Below are positions 15,818 through 24,136 of a stretch of DNA of 33,633 bases, piece after piece (within the stretch, counting starts at the first letter, position 1; each line of letters begins with the position of its first letter). Under the pieces are notes generated by a model. It was not told the DNA's origin and ran no database searches. It saw only the letters and a list, made by a program, of their open reading frames with translations. The position numbers and the translations under genes were made by a program. Source of the DNA: Flavobacterium sp. (GTDB taxonomy: Bacteria > Bacteroidota > Bacteroidia > Flavobacteriales > Flavobacteriaceae); assembly GCA_030153045.1 (NCBI GenBank), contig JASLID010000064.1, positions 1 to 33,633 on the forward strand. The letters run 5' to 3'.

Positions 15818-16252
15818 ATGTACGGAATCTATTATAAAACGCCAATAAACTTTAAAGACTTAATCGCTAAAAAGGAAATAGAGAAAACCAATTTAGAGCA
15901 TTCGATAGCGCAATACATTAATCTGGTGGCGACCACCTCTTTTGGTGAATGCAAGTTTGATGAAATATTTGGTTGCAAAATATGGGAGATGGATTTCGAT
16001 TTACTTTCGGATCAAAATACATTAAAAGACCGAATAAGAGAAGGTTTAAAAGATGCCATTAAACTACACGAGTATCGATTAGAGCTTTCGGAAATTGAAG
16101 TCAGTATCACCGAAGCCAAAGCAGCATCGTATAACAATGGTTTGAGAATGAAGAAAAAAGTGAACGTAGTGGTAAATGGCAATGTAAAAAAAACCAACCG
16201 CCCGTTTAACTTTTATGGCTACTTTTTTGTTGGACCACTCTCTTACATTTAA
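15818..16252 (+). CDS. tssE: T6SS baseplate protein TssE (gp25/GPW family)
   Basis: A 144-residue gp25-like protein. The central block TTSFGECKFDEIFGCKIWEMDFDLLS carries the features of the Bacteroidota (subtype iii) TssE proteins: FGE after the first helix, the FGCKIWE segment, and a following RIREGLKDAIKLHEYRL helix ending in the short strand SEIEVSI. In contractile injection machines gp25/TssE joins the sheath to the baseplate wedge in the cytoplasm. It starts one nucleotide after the previous gene and is followed 10 bp later by tssF, so the genes are surely co-transcribed. Confidence 0.85.
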   Translation: MYGIYYKTPINFKDLIAKKEIEKTNLEHSIAQYINLVATTSFGECKFDEIFGCKIWEMDFDLLSDQNTLKDRIREGLKDAIKLHEYRLELSEIEVSITEAKAASYNNGLRMKKKVNVVVNGNVKKTNRPFNFYGYFFVGPLSYI

Positions 16253-16262
16253 TTAAAATATT

Positions 16263-18107
16263 ATGGAAATACAAGAACGAATTAAAGACAGAATACTTAA
16301 AAGAGCCGCTAGAGTTTGGGGATATACCGACAGTGAATTAGAAACCTCATTCGATCCTATCGTGGCTATGCTATTGGAATCTTGTGCTTCTGAACTGGAA
16401 AAACTTTCAGTCGAATTAAATAATTCGCACGCCAGAATAGTGGAACGCTTATTAGAAATAATGTCTCCGGCCTCAAATGCTGGAGCCTTGCCTTCTCGTA
16501 CTATTATTCATGCTAAGCCATCAGAAAACAATTATAAATTATCCTTAGAGCATCAATTTTTTTGTAAAAAAAGCATTCCCAACATTTACGATCCGTTAAA
16601 ACCAAATGTAAAAGATGTGTTTTTCGGGCCAACAGCTCCGTGCCAGCTAACTACAGCCGAAGTTGAGTTTATGGCTTTTGATAAGAACATGTATCATTTT
16701 AGCAGAACCATTCATAAAGATTTCTTTTTAAAAGCAGAGAAAACAGTGCAGCCTTCAACACTTTGGTTGGGAATTAAATGCCTTGAACCGACTGCGGTAT
16801 TAAAAAATCTGATGTTCTATATTGAAATTAAAAATTCACATCAAAGAGAGGTGTTTTATCATTATTTAAAACAATCCAAAATATTTTTAGGAGACCAGCA
16901 AATTCATTTTAAAGAAGGCTATAATGCTCCTACAAAAGATATTGATGTTGATGCCATAATCACCAAAAACTACAATCGAATTAATCAGATTTATTCGGAA
17001 GTGAATACCTTCTATTTTGATAAGTTTATTCATCTTACTGAAGATATTGTGCTTCAACCAGAGTTGTTAAAAGTGCCCGGAGCTATTAAAGAATCCTTTC
17101 CAAGCGATAAACTAAACTCATTGAACGATGTTTTATGGTTACGAATTGAGTTTCCGGAAGTAATCAATAATTCGGTGTTTGAAAGTTTGAGCTTCTCATT
17201 AAATTGTTTTCCTGTCGTAAACAAAAGATTAATGAATTCGGCACAAAGGATCGATCCGTATATTAATTACGTTCCACTAATTAATGACGATCATTTTTTA
17301 GACCTAGAAGACATTACCGATTCTAGAGGGTATAACTATCATTTGAAAGAATTCTCAAAAGGAAACTTAGAATCAGGAGATGCTACTTTGAGGAACAATG
17401 GAGTAGTGCGTTTTGATGAAAGAAACGCCTCGGAAATCATGCAATACCTGTTGGAACTTTTAAAAGATGAAAGCGCCTCTTTTTCAGTGTTAGGAGGTGA
17501 TTTTGTAAAGAATATTATTGGCGAAATGAATCAACTAATTGCTACATTAGAACAACAAACCAAAGAAAGTGCTTTTCTAAAATCGAATTTTCCGTATGTA
17601 ATTATTAAACCCAAAGTAAATGAAGACAGAAACGAAAACGATTCCTTCTTTGTTAATTACTGGTCTACATGTGGAGAAGAAGCAAACGATATCAAGCCAG
17701 GAACTAGATTAGATTTGCCTTTTGGTGCCGATTTCCTTGCCAACACGATGTATTTAGTACAACCGAGTGTGGGAGGAAAAACCAGACTTACTTCGAGAGA
17801 AAAAATCTTATCTTATAGAGAAGCTTTATTAACTCATGGACGAATTGTCACTTTTGCCGATATAAAAACCTTTTGTTTGAAGCATTTTAGTCATTCCATT
17901 TCGGGAATTGAAGTCAGTAAAGGAACAAAAATTGATACCTCATTAAAAACAGGATTTGTACGAACTATTGACATTAAAGTGCAAAAAAATAGTGACCCAG
18001 AAACACCAATATCTGATAATGAATGGAATTATTTATGTGATAATTTGATGCATAAATTAGATCAGGTATCTTCAAACATATATCCATACAGATTAATAGT
18101 AAGCTAA
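16263..18107 (+). CDS. tssF: T6SS baseplate protein TssF
   Basis: A 614-residue TssF (VasA/ImpG) protein of the Bacteroidota type. The N-terminal region has FDPIVAMLLESCASELEKL, a helix that in this family contacts the other wedge subunits, then RIVERLLEIMSPASNAGALPSR and the HAKP segment. Near the C-terminus are LTSREKILSYREALLTHGRIVTFADIKTFCLKHF and a final basic segment. The length is normal for subtype iii. TssF forms the baseplate wedge with TssE, TssG and TssK; TssG would normally be expected beside it but is not here. The next gene starts one nucleotide after the stop. Confidence 0.9.
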   Translation: MEIQERIKDRILKRAARVWGYTDSELETSFDPIVAMLLESCASELEKLSVELNNSHARIVERLLEIMSPASNAGALPSRTIIHAKPSENNYKLSLEHQFFCKKSIPNIYDPLKPNVKDVFFGPTAPCQLTTAEVEFMAFDKNMYHFSRTIHKDFFLKAEKTVQPSTLWLGIKCLEPTAVLKNLMFYIEIKNSHQREVFYHYLKQSKIFLGDQQIHFKEGYNAPTKDIDVDAIITKNYNRINQIYSEVNTFYFDKFIHLTEDIVLQPELLKVPGAIKESFPSDKLNSLNDVLWLRIEFPEVINNSVFESLSFSLNCFPVVNKRLMNSAQRIDPYINYVPLINDDHFLDLEDITDSRGYNYHLKEFSKGNLESGDATLRNNGVVRFDERNASEIMQYLLELLKDESASFSVLGGDFVKNIIGEMNQLIATLEQQTKESAFLKSNFPYVIIKPKVNEDRNENDSFFVNYWSTCGEEANDIKPGTRLDLPFGADFLANTMYLVQPSVGGKTRLTSREKILSYREALLTHGRIVTFADIKTFCLKHFSHSISGIEVSKGTKIDTSLKTGFVRTIDIKVQKNSDPETPISDNEWNYLCDNLMHKLDQVSSNIYPYRLIVS

Positions 18108-18108
18108 A

Positions 18109-19182
18109 ATGATATCAAAGTCACTTTTTTTAATGCCAGAATTAAATGTCAGCATAAACGAATCCATCAATTTTTCGGTAATGCAAATGGGGGATCAATC
18201 CAAAAATCCTTCATTTGACTTGCAAAACAACTTAAAAACGAATTTAGAGAGTTCGTTACACAATTGGCGCTCTAATTTTAAAACAGCGAATGCCAGTTGT
18301 CCTACGTGTCCTAATCCTCCAGGTTACGGTTTTAGAGTGAATTTTGGATTGCAAATTTTGCTGGATTTTAAGATTAGATTTAAAGGTAATGTTGGAGTAG
18401 GTTATGGGCAACGTTGGGGTGATGTGGCAGGAGTGGCAGCACTTAATGCCAGTATTTACAACCACGGATTAGGTACGGCGGTAAATAGCAGGGAGTTAGT
18501 CATTGATGTCACGGCAGCCACATATCTTACTGTGGGAGGAGGAAAAGGAACTCCACTTACGACTAATACTTTAAATTATAATAGTCCGTCACCTATATTA
18601 AATGACTTCAAAAATTCGTTTACTTATGGTCAACTCGTTACATGGAATTCGGCTTTAAACGAAAAGCGATTTTCACCAACTGATATACAAAGAGAAGGGA
18701 TGATTGGTTTTAGGTTAGGTGATTTTAATGTGAGTTCGAATAATGATACTAAAAGATTGTATCAAGGAGGAGGAACTGATAAGGGTTGGACAGGAGGGCT
18801 TTCGATAGTAACTCCATTGTTTGAAGTAGGGTTTCAGGATTTCTCAGGAGATTTTCAAAAATTAGAGCAAGAAGATAAAAGAGATAAATTAATTGATAAA
18901 ATCAAAAATTTAAAAAAATCAAATGGGTCTTCAATCGAATTAGAAGCATTAGAAGGAGAATTACTGGTTTTGACAAAAGGAAAATTCCACAATCAAAGTT
19001 CTTATCAAAAAAGCTTGAATAAGGCGTCAAATTACTTTAGATTTAAAAATAATGGTAGCGACTTAACCATTGATCTTATTGGAGATGCTTGGTTGCAAAA
19101 TATGATACATAAATCTATAAAAGATTTCAAATTTGAATATAATTTTCATGATACAGATATATGGAGTGGACAAAGTTTCTAA
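18109..19182 (+). CDS. Candidate T6SS effector, possibly polymorphic toxin type 23
   Basis: A 357-residue protein with no signal peptide, translated directly after tssF. Residues 1-62 form a polar N-terminal region, then C64 and C67 in a CPTC motif precede a glycine-rich, beta-strand-rich domain (GYGFRVNFGLQILLDFKIRFKGNVGVGYGQ, in several strands). A repeated pattern of GFRLGDFNVSSNND and GWTGGLSIVTPLFEVGFQDFSGDF follows, then a charged helix (245-285) and a C-terminal block with WLQNMIHKSIKDF and a DIWSG end. This organisation recalls the Bacteroidota 'type 23' polymorphic toxin domain, but I could not search for it. Its location behind the baseplate genes, lack of a signal peptide, and an overlapping lipoprotein gene fit an injected toxin. 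The open reading frame is certain; the function is inferred. Confidence 0.6.
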   Translation: MISKSLFLMPELNVSINESINFSVMQMGDQSKNPSFDLQNNLKTNLESSLHNWRSNFKTANASCPTCPNPPGYGFRVNFGLQILLDFKIRFKGNVGVGYGQRWGDVAGVAALNASIYNHGLGTAVNSRELVIDVTAATYLTVGGGKGTPLTTNTLNYNSPSPILNDFKNSFTYGQLVTWNSALNEKRFSPTDIQREGMIGFRLGDFNVSSNNDTKRLYQGGGTDKGWTGGLSIVTPLFEVGFQDFSGDFQKLEQEDKRDKLIDKIKNLKKSNGSSIELEALEGELLVLTKGKFHNQSSYQKSLNKASNYFRFKNNGSDLTIDLIGDAWLQNMIHKSIKDFKFEYNFHDTDIWSGQSF

Positions 19183-19742
19183 TTCTATCAATTTTAATTT
19201 CATTTTATGGATGTAATAATTATTATATAAATGAAAAAGGTGCCTATAGACCTAACAAACCAAATTTTGAATTTTCAAAATCACCTTATCAGTTAAAAAA
19301 AGATGATTTAATTGATACCAATTCAGTTTATGTTGCAGAAGTAAAATTTGATTATAAAAAACCATATGTTGAAGAACATTTTATTCGTTTTTTTTCGAAT
19401 GGACGATTTTTCACAGGTACTCCAGAAGTTTTTGAAACAAAATTAGGCCTAAATGAATTCAATAATTATAATAAGTTTGGCTCAATTGGATATTATAGAA
19501 TGCAAAATAATAGATTAGAAATTGAATCTTATAAAGTTACTTTAGGAGGAGCGAGAGGTAACACAGGTTTTTATTCTAAATATTATGGGTACATAAGAAA
19601 TGACAGCATCTTCTTATTTTATGATTTATCAAATAAGAATTCAGAAATGGAGAGAATAACTTATCCAATTCCTGACGAAAAAAATTGTAAAATTTATGTT
19701 CGTAGAAAAATAGAAGGTCTAACAGGCACTCCTGATTGGTAA
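19161..19742 (+). CDS. Lipoprotein, candidate immunity protein for the upstream toxin
   Basis: A 193-residue protein that starts inside the end of the toxin gene (22-bp overlap, different frame). Residues 1-17 are hydrophobic and end in the cysteine of FYGC, giving a lipobox-like site, so it is predicted to be a lipoprotein facing the periplasm. The body is rich in aromatic and charged residues with no domain I recognise. The overlap with the toxin gene, the predicted periplasmic position and the visibly AT-rich base composition compared with tssE/tssF are typical of immunity genes. Direct evidence of immunity is lacking. Confidence 0.6.
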   Translation: MEWTKFLILSILISFYGCNNYYINEKGAYRPNKPNFEFSKSPYQLKKDDLIDTNSVYVAEVKFDYKKPYVEEHFIRFFSNGRFFTGTPEVFETKLGLNEFNNYNKFGSIGYYRMQNNRLEIESYKVTLGGARGNTGFYSKYYGYIRNDSIFLFYDLSNKNSEMERITYPIPDEKNCKIYVRRKIEGLTGTPDW

Positions 19743-19810
19743 TTTTGTCAGTTATAATTTCAAATGAATAGGTTATCTGTTGTTTAAAATTATTACACAA
19801 TTAGAAAAAA

Positions 19811-20626
19811 ATGAAGAATAAAATATTATGTGTACTATTATTTATAGCAAATTTTACTTTCGGGCAAGTTGATTTGATGAGTAATACTGCAGAAATAATC
19901 GATACAACTTTGTGGCAAGGAATAAGATATAGAATTAAAGATCAGACTTCTTTTATAAATATCAATCCTACAGCTGAAAATTATTTCAATAGAGCCAAGC
20001 TTAAAAGACGAATACATGATTTTGAAGGAGCTATAGAGGATTTAAATATCTCATGTAAACTTTCACCAAATCAAATGGAGATTTATTATCTACGAGGATC
20101 ATTTAAGGAAAGAATAAATGATTTGAATGGATCGTTAGAAGATTTTTCAATGGCAATTAAGTTAAATCCTGAATATGAATGGGCTTGGCATGACCGATCC
20201 TTAATAAATATAAGACTTGGAAAATATGACGCCGCCGAGAAAGATTTAAAAATGGCTCTTAAATTAAAACCAGATTGGGATACAGCCTTATTTGGTATAG
20301 GGATAGTTTATGAAAATAAAAAGAAATATGAAAAGGCGATTGATTATTATTTCAAAAGTATAAAAGTAAACCCTAACAATTATATGGCATACAACAATAT
20401 CGGTTATAATTATTTTTTACTTAAAAAATATGATCTTGCGATAAATAATTACTCTGAGGCAATAAAGTTATATCCAAAATACTTTAATGCTTACAGAAAT
20501 CGTGCAGATGCAAAAAGCGCAAAGAAAGATCCGAATGGGGCTTGTCAAGATTTAAAAATAGCAGCTAATTTAGGTGATTTGAAGGCTAAGAGATTTTATG
20601 AAGAAAATTGTAACAATACACCATAA
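19811..20626 (+). CDS. Exported TPR-repeat protein
   Basis: A 271-residue protein that starts with a signal peptide (MKNKILCVLLFIANFTFGQ). From about residue 55 on it is made of tandem TPR units of 34 residues; I count at least six, ending in the usual [AK]xxLNP-type turns (for example AIKLNPEYEWAWHDRS and SIKVNPNNYMAYNNIG). TPR proteins hold other proteins together; this one would act in the periplasm or at the outer membrane. It lies 68 bp after the candidate immunity gene on the same strand, so it may belong to the effector module, though it could also be independent. Confidence 0.85.
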   Translation: MKNKILCVLLFIANFTFGQVDLMSNTAEIIDTTLWQGIRYRIKDQTSFININPTAENYFNRAKLKRRIHDFEGAIEDLNISCKLSPNQMEIYYLRGSFKERINDLNGSLEDFSMAIKLNPEYEWAWHDRSLINIRLGKYDAAEKDLKMALKLKPDWDTALFGIGIVYENKKKYEKAIDYYFKSIKVNPNNYMAYNNIGYNYFLLKKYDLAINNYSEAIKLYPKYFNAYRNRADAKSAKKDPNGACQDLKIAANLGDLKAKRFYEENCNNTP

Positions 20627-20652
20627 AACAAATCCAAAAAAATATCAAAATA

Positions 20653-21045
20653 TTAATGAAGCGTTTTTAAAATATCAATTAACAAAGGCTTTTCAATATA
20701 ATCAATAATATCGGGATGAATTTTTGCTTTGTCCTTATCAACTTGGCTAACAGAGGAGGAAAGTATATAAATAAAAACCTGATCTTTTATTTCAGGTGCA
20801 ACCTTTTCAAATTCCCCCATAAATTCCCAACCTGACATGGTAGGCATATTAATATCCAGAAAAAGAATGGCATTGCCGATATTTGGCTCACTAAAATTAG
20901 ATTTGATATAATTAAGCCCAGTTTCTCCTTCTGTAAAAGTAATTATATCAGCATCCTGAACACTTTTTTTGATGTTCTTGGAGCATAAAAAATTATTTAT
21001 CGGATCGTCATCAATCACGATAAAACGTTTATAGTCTTGAATCAT
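20653..21045 (-). CDS. Single-domain response regulator
   Basis: A 130-residue receiver domain with no output domain. The acidic cluster IDDDP (residues 11-15), the phosphoacceptor D64 in FLDINMP, the S96/S97 switch position and K119 in IEKPL are all present. It starts 11 bp after the end of the histidine kinase gene on the same strand, so it is the likely partner. Because it has no DNA-binding domain it must act through protein contacts or pass on the phosphate. It is convergent with the TPR gene, with no clear terminator in the 26-bp gap. Confidence 0.9.
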   Translation of the reverse strand: MIQDYKRFIVIDDDPINNFLCSKNIKKSVQDADIITFTEGETGLNYIKSNFSEPNIGNAILFLDINMPTMSGWEFMGEFEKVAPEIKDQVFIYILSSSVSQVDKDKAKIHPDIIDYIEKPLLIDILKTLH

Positions 21046-21056
21046 AACGACTAATT

Positions 21057-24041
21057 TTAATTACTAATTTTTTCAATTTCAAATTTGATTTTAAACTCTA
21101 CACCTTTATTAATTTCACTTTTTATGGAGATTGTTCCTCCAAGAGTTTCTACTTGCGTCTTTACCATATACAGTCCCATTCCTTTACCTTCAACATGAGT
21201 GTGGAATCTTTTGTACAATCCGAAAACCTGATCGCCTCTTTTTTCTAAATCAATTCCTAATCCATTGTCTTTATAAGTAATTTCAATTTTATTTTCTACT
21301 ACCGCACTTCTCACTTCAATAACGGGGGTTACATCAAGACGCCTGTATTTAATGCTGTTGGAAATCAAGTTGTAAAAGATACTGTGAAGATAATTTTTAA
21401 TAGTTACCATTTCATCAATGGCTTTAAAATCAAAAATGAAATTAACACTTTCTTTTTCGATTAGGGTTGCAATACTCATTTTAATATCGCCTAATAAATT
21501 AGATAATCTCACAGTTTCTTTCTTATCGCTGATTTCACGTTTCACCTGTAGGATATTGTTCAGGTCTTTAATAACTTCATCCAAGCGGTCAACTGATTTT
21601 CGAAGTCCACTGTTCATTTCCTCTTTTTCTTCTTCTTCAATTTCAGGACTTAACATATAGTCACTTATACCCATGATATTAGTAACAGGCGCACGTAAAT
21701 TATGAGATACAATATACGCAAATTGTTCCAGATCTCGATTTCTTTGTAGTATTTCATTGACCATTTTTTGCCTTTCGGATTCCATTAATTTACGTTCAGT
21801 AATGTTTTCGGTAAGAATGGTAACACCGATTAGTTTCTTGTGGGTATCATAAACTGGGTACATTCTTGTTCTAATCCAAAACAACTCACCGTGAATATTG
21901 TTTTGAGAGAATTCATTTTCGGGATAGTTTCCTGACAACGCATCATTAAACATAGCCATAAAGGCATCTTCTTTACCAGAGTACAAGAAGTCTTTAAAAT
22001 TATCTCCGAGGTTAATCTCTTTTCCTCCATTTAACCGAAGTCTTTCCTTAAAAGTTTTGTTGAATTGTAAAACTGTCATATCAGGTGAAAGAAGCCAAAT
22101 TGCTTCGTTGGCATTTTCAATGATTGCAGTAAAAATTTCTGCTTGTTCTTTAATGATGGCTTCAGCTTTTTTACTTTCAGTAATATCGCTTACACTACCA
22201 ATGAGGGAATCAGCTTGTCCTTGAGTATCTTGCATAACAACAAATTCATCTTTAAGCCAACGATACTCGTCATTCTCTTTATGCTTAAAACGATATTCTA
22301 ATGCATTTTCGAGTCCGTTTAATTCGTTTATGGCCTTGCTAATACCATCTACAACACCTTGGATATCGTCTGGATGCATCAATCCAACTACCGTTTCAAG
22401 AGGGAGGGTGTTCAATTCCTCTTGTGTATAGCCCGCAATTTTCTTAAAAACAGGACTCAGATAATCATAAGTGTTTGTATGCAGGTTACGTTTATAGGAA
22501 GCCGATATTGAATTCTCAAGCACTTCACGGAAACGAACTTCGCTTTCTATCAAATCTTTTTCTATTCGTTTGCGTTCAGTTATATCAATATGCGTTCCTA
22601 CCGTAAGAGTAGTCAATTCACCCTGCGCATCACGCAATGTTTGACCGCGTGACCAAATCCATACCCAGCTACCATCAGCATGAAGCATTCGGAAATAGCT
22701 TTCATAAGTTCCAATAGAGCCATTTTTTAAATATTCAGCAAAATGATTTATAGCTCTTTCTCTATCTTCCGGATGCAGCAAGTTAATCCATGTTTCCTGA
22801 AGGTTAACCTTGCCTGAAAAATCGTAGTCGGACTGTTTTCGTCCGAGCATTAAAAAATATTCGGGACTGCACCAAAGAAAATCAGTATCGGTGTGATATT
22901 CCCACGCGCCCGTATTGGAAACCGTAATAATTGATTTATATCGTTCCTCGCTTTCACGAATTTTAGTTTCCGCATTTTTAAGCTCCGTTATATCAATATG
23001 TGTCCCAACTGTCATACTGGTTAATTTACCCTGAGCGTCACGTAATGTTTGACCACGTGACCAAATCCAAACCCAGCTTCCGTTTGCATGTAACATTCGG
23101 AAATAACTTTCATAGGTACCGACAGATCCATTTTCTAAATATTCGGCAAAATGATTTATGGCCCTTTCCTTGTCTTCCGGATGGAGTAGGTCACTCCATA
23201 CATCCATAAGATTTCCTCCTCCTGACGTATCATAATCGGATTGCTTACGTCCTAACATCAAAAAATATTCGGGACTGTACCAAACAAAATCGGAATTAGA
23301 ATCGTACTCCCATCCGCCTGTATTGGAGACCGTAATAATTGATTTAAAGCGTTCTTCGCTTTCCCGAATTTTGATTTCCGCTTCCTTGCGCTCTGTGATA
23401 TCACGGATAATGGCGATGTAACCGATACCTTCTATTGGACGTACATTTACTTCAGTCTCAACGAAATTTCCATCTTTTTTTATAAATTTTCTTTCGTGTA
23501 GTGAGCCTCCTTCCGTATGTATTATTTTTACTCTAGAATCAAATGTCTTTTGGTCATCAGCTGTCATCAACTCAAATATTTTCATATTTTGAAGTTCTTC
23601 ACTAGAATAATTTAAAAGCTTGCAGGCACTGTCGTTTACTGCATTAATTTGGTAAGTCATATCTGTTAAGAAGATTGCATCACCTGCATATTTTATCAAT
23701 TCGTGAAATTCTCCTTCGCTTTGCATGATTTTAGCATTACTCAGTTTAAGATTTTTGATAAGATTCTTAACGTTTTTAATCACATAAACTCCTAGTAAAA
23801 TGCAAAAAGCGAGAGAAAGTGAGAGAAAGAGATACGAGTTTCTTCTTGCATTTTGATAGATTTCTGCTGATATTTTGTATTGTTCATCAGAAATTATACT
23901 ATGGTCTGCATAAATTGTTTCTGTGATTTGGTTTAGGATTTGTAGTTCACGAATGCCGTAGATTCCTGTTATAAGAATAGCAACTAACATTAGTACTAAT
24001 AGTAAGTACAGTTTTATGGGAATATTTTGTCTAATTGCCAT
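21057..24041 (-). CDS. Membrane-bound histidine kinase with multiple PAS domains
   Basis: From the ATG at 24041 the protein has 994 residues; an earlier in-frame ATG at 24071 falls at the promoter box. Two membrane helices at about 10-30 and 70-90 enclose a short periplasmic loop. Five PAS/PAC units follow: about 106-218, two nearly identical ones (about 224-359 and 360-490), about 505-625 and 632-752. The kinase part has the phosphorylated H780 in SHNLRAP, the N box around N895 (NLISNSIKYR), and the ATP-binding motifs DNGLGI and GKGMGLYMVK. The response regulator gene follows directly. It should sense small molecules or redox state through its PAS domains. Confidence 0.9.
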   Translation of the reverse strand: MAIRQNIPIKLYLLLVLMLVAILITGIYGIRELQILNQITETIYADHSIISDEQYKISAEIYQNARRNSYLFLSLSLAFCILLGVYVIKNVKNLIKNLKLSNAKIMQSEGEFHELIKYAGDAIFLTDMTYQINAVNDSACKLLNYSSEELQNMKIFELMTADDQKTFDSRVKIIHTEGGSLHERKFIKKDGNFVETEVNVRPIEGIGYIAIIRDITERKEAEIKIRESEERFKSIITVSNTGGWEYDSNSDFVWYSPEYFLMLGRKQSDYDTSGGGNLMDVWSDLLHPEDKERAINHFAEYLENGSVGTYESYFRMLHANGSWVWIWSRGQTLRDAQGKLTSMTVGTHIDITELKNAETKIRESEERYKSIITVSNTGAWEYHTDTDFLWCSPEYFLMLGRKQSDYDFSGKVNLQETWINLLHPEDRERAINHFAEYLKNGSIGTYESYFRMLHADGSWVWIWSRGQTLRDAQGELTTLTVGTHIDITERKRIEKDLIESEVRFREVLENSISASYKRNLHTNTYDYLSPVFKKIAGYTQEELNTLPLETVVGLMHPDDIQGVVDGISKAINELNGLENALEYRFKHKENDEYRWLKDEFVVMQDTQGQADSLIGSVSDITESKKAEAIIKEQAEIFTAIIENANEAIWLLSPDMTVLQFNKTFKERLRLNGGKEINLGDNFKDFLYSGKEDAFMAMFNDALSGNYPENEFSQNNIHGELFWIRTRMYPVYDTHKKLIGVTILTENITERKLMESERQKMVNEILQRNRDLEQFAYIVSHNLRAPVTNIMGISDYMLSPEIEEEEKEEMNSGLRKSVDRLDEVIKDLNNILQVKREISDKKETVRLSNLLGDIKMSIATLIEKESVNFIFDFKAIDEMVTIKNYLHSIFYNLISNSIKYRRLDVTPVIEVRSAVVENKIEITYKDNGLGIDLEKRGDQVFGLYKRFHTHVEGKGMGLYMVKTQVETLGGTISIKSEINKGVEFKIKFEIEKISN
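22572..22964 (-). repeat. Second copy of a duplicated PAS unit in the histidine kinase gene
   Basis: This segment encodes a PAS/PAC unit that is a near-copy of the one encoded at 22965-23372. Long blocks such as SPEYFLMLGRKQSDYD and GSWVWIWSRGQTLRDAQG are identical in both. The two units are direct tandem copies with a period of 136 codons. Confidence 0.85.
22965..23372 (-). repeat. First copy of the duplicated PAS unit
   Basis: The other member of the in-frame tandem pair. It differs from the second copy mainly at silent sites and in two short variable stretches, suggesting a fairly recent duplication or gene conversion. Confidence 0.85.
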
Positions 24042-24070
24042 AAGACATTGTTTGTGAGAAGTGTTACACA

Positions 24071-24078
24071 CAAAAGTA
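24071..24078 (-). promoter_or_regulatory. -7 box for the histidine kinase operon
   Basis: The minus strand reads TACTTTTG, which fits TAnnTTTG. Transcription would begin near 24064, which rules out the ATG at 24071 and supports the one at 24041. No well-spaced upstream TTTG box. Confidence 0.4.
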
Positions 24079-24136
24079 AGGAATATCCTCCCAAGAAAAA
24101 AGTGTTATTGTGTTGTTTAAGATGTTTTAAGCAGTA

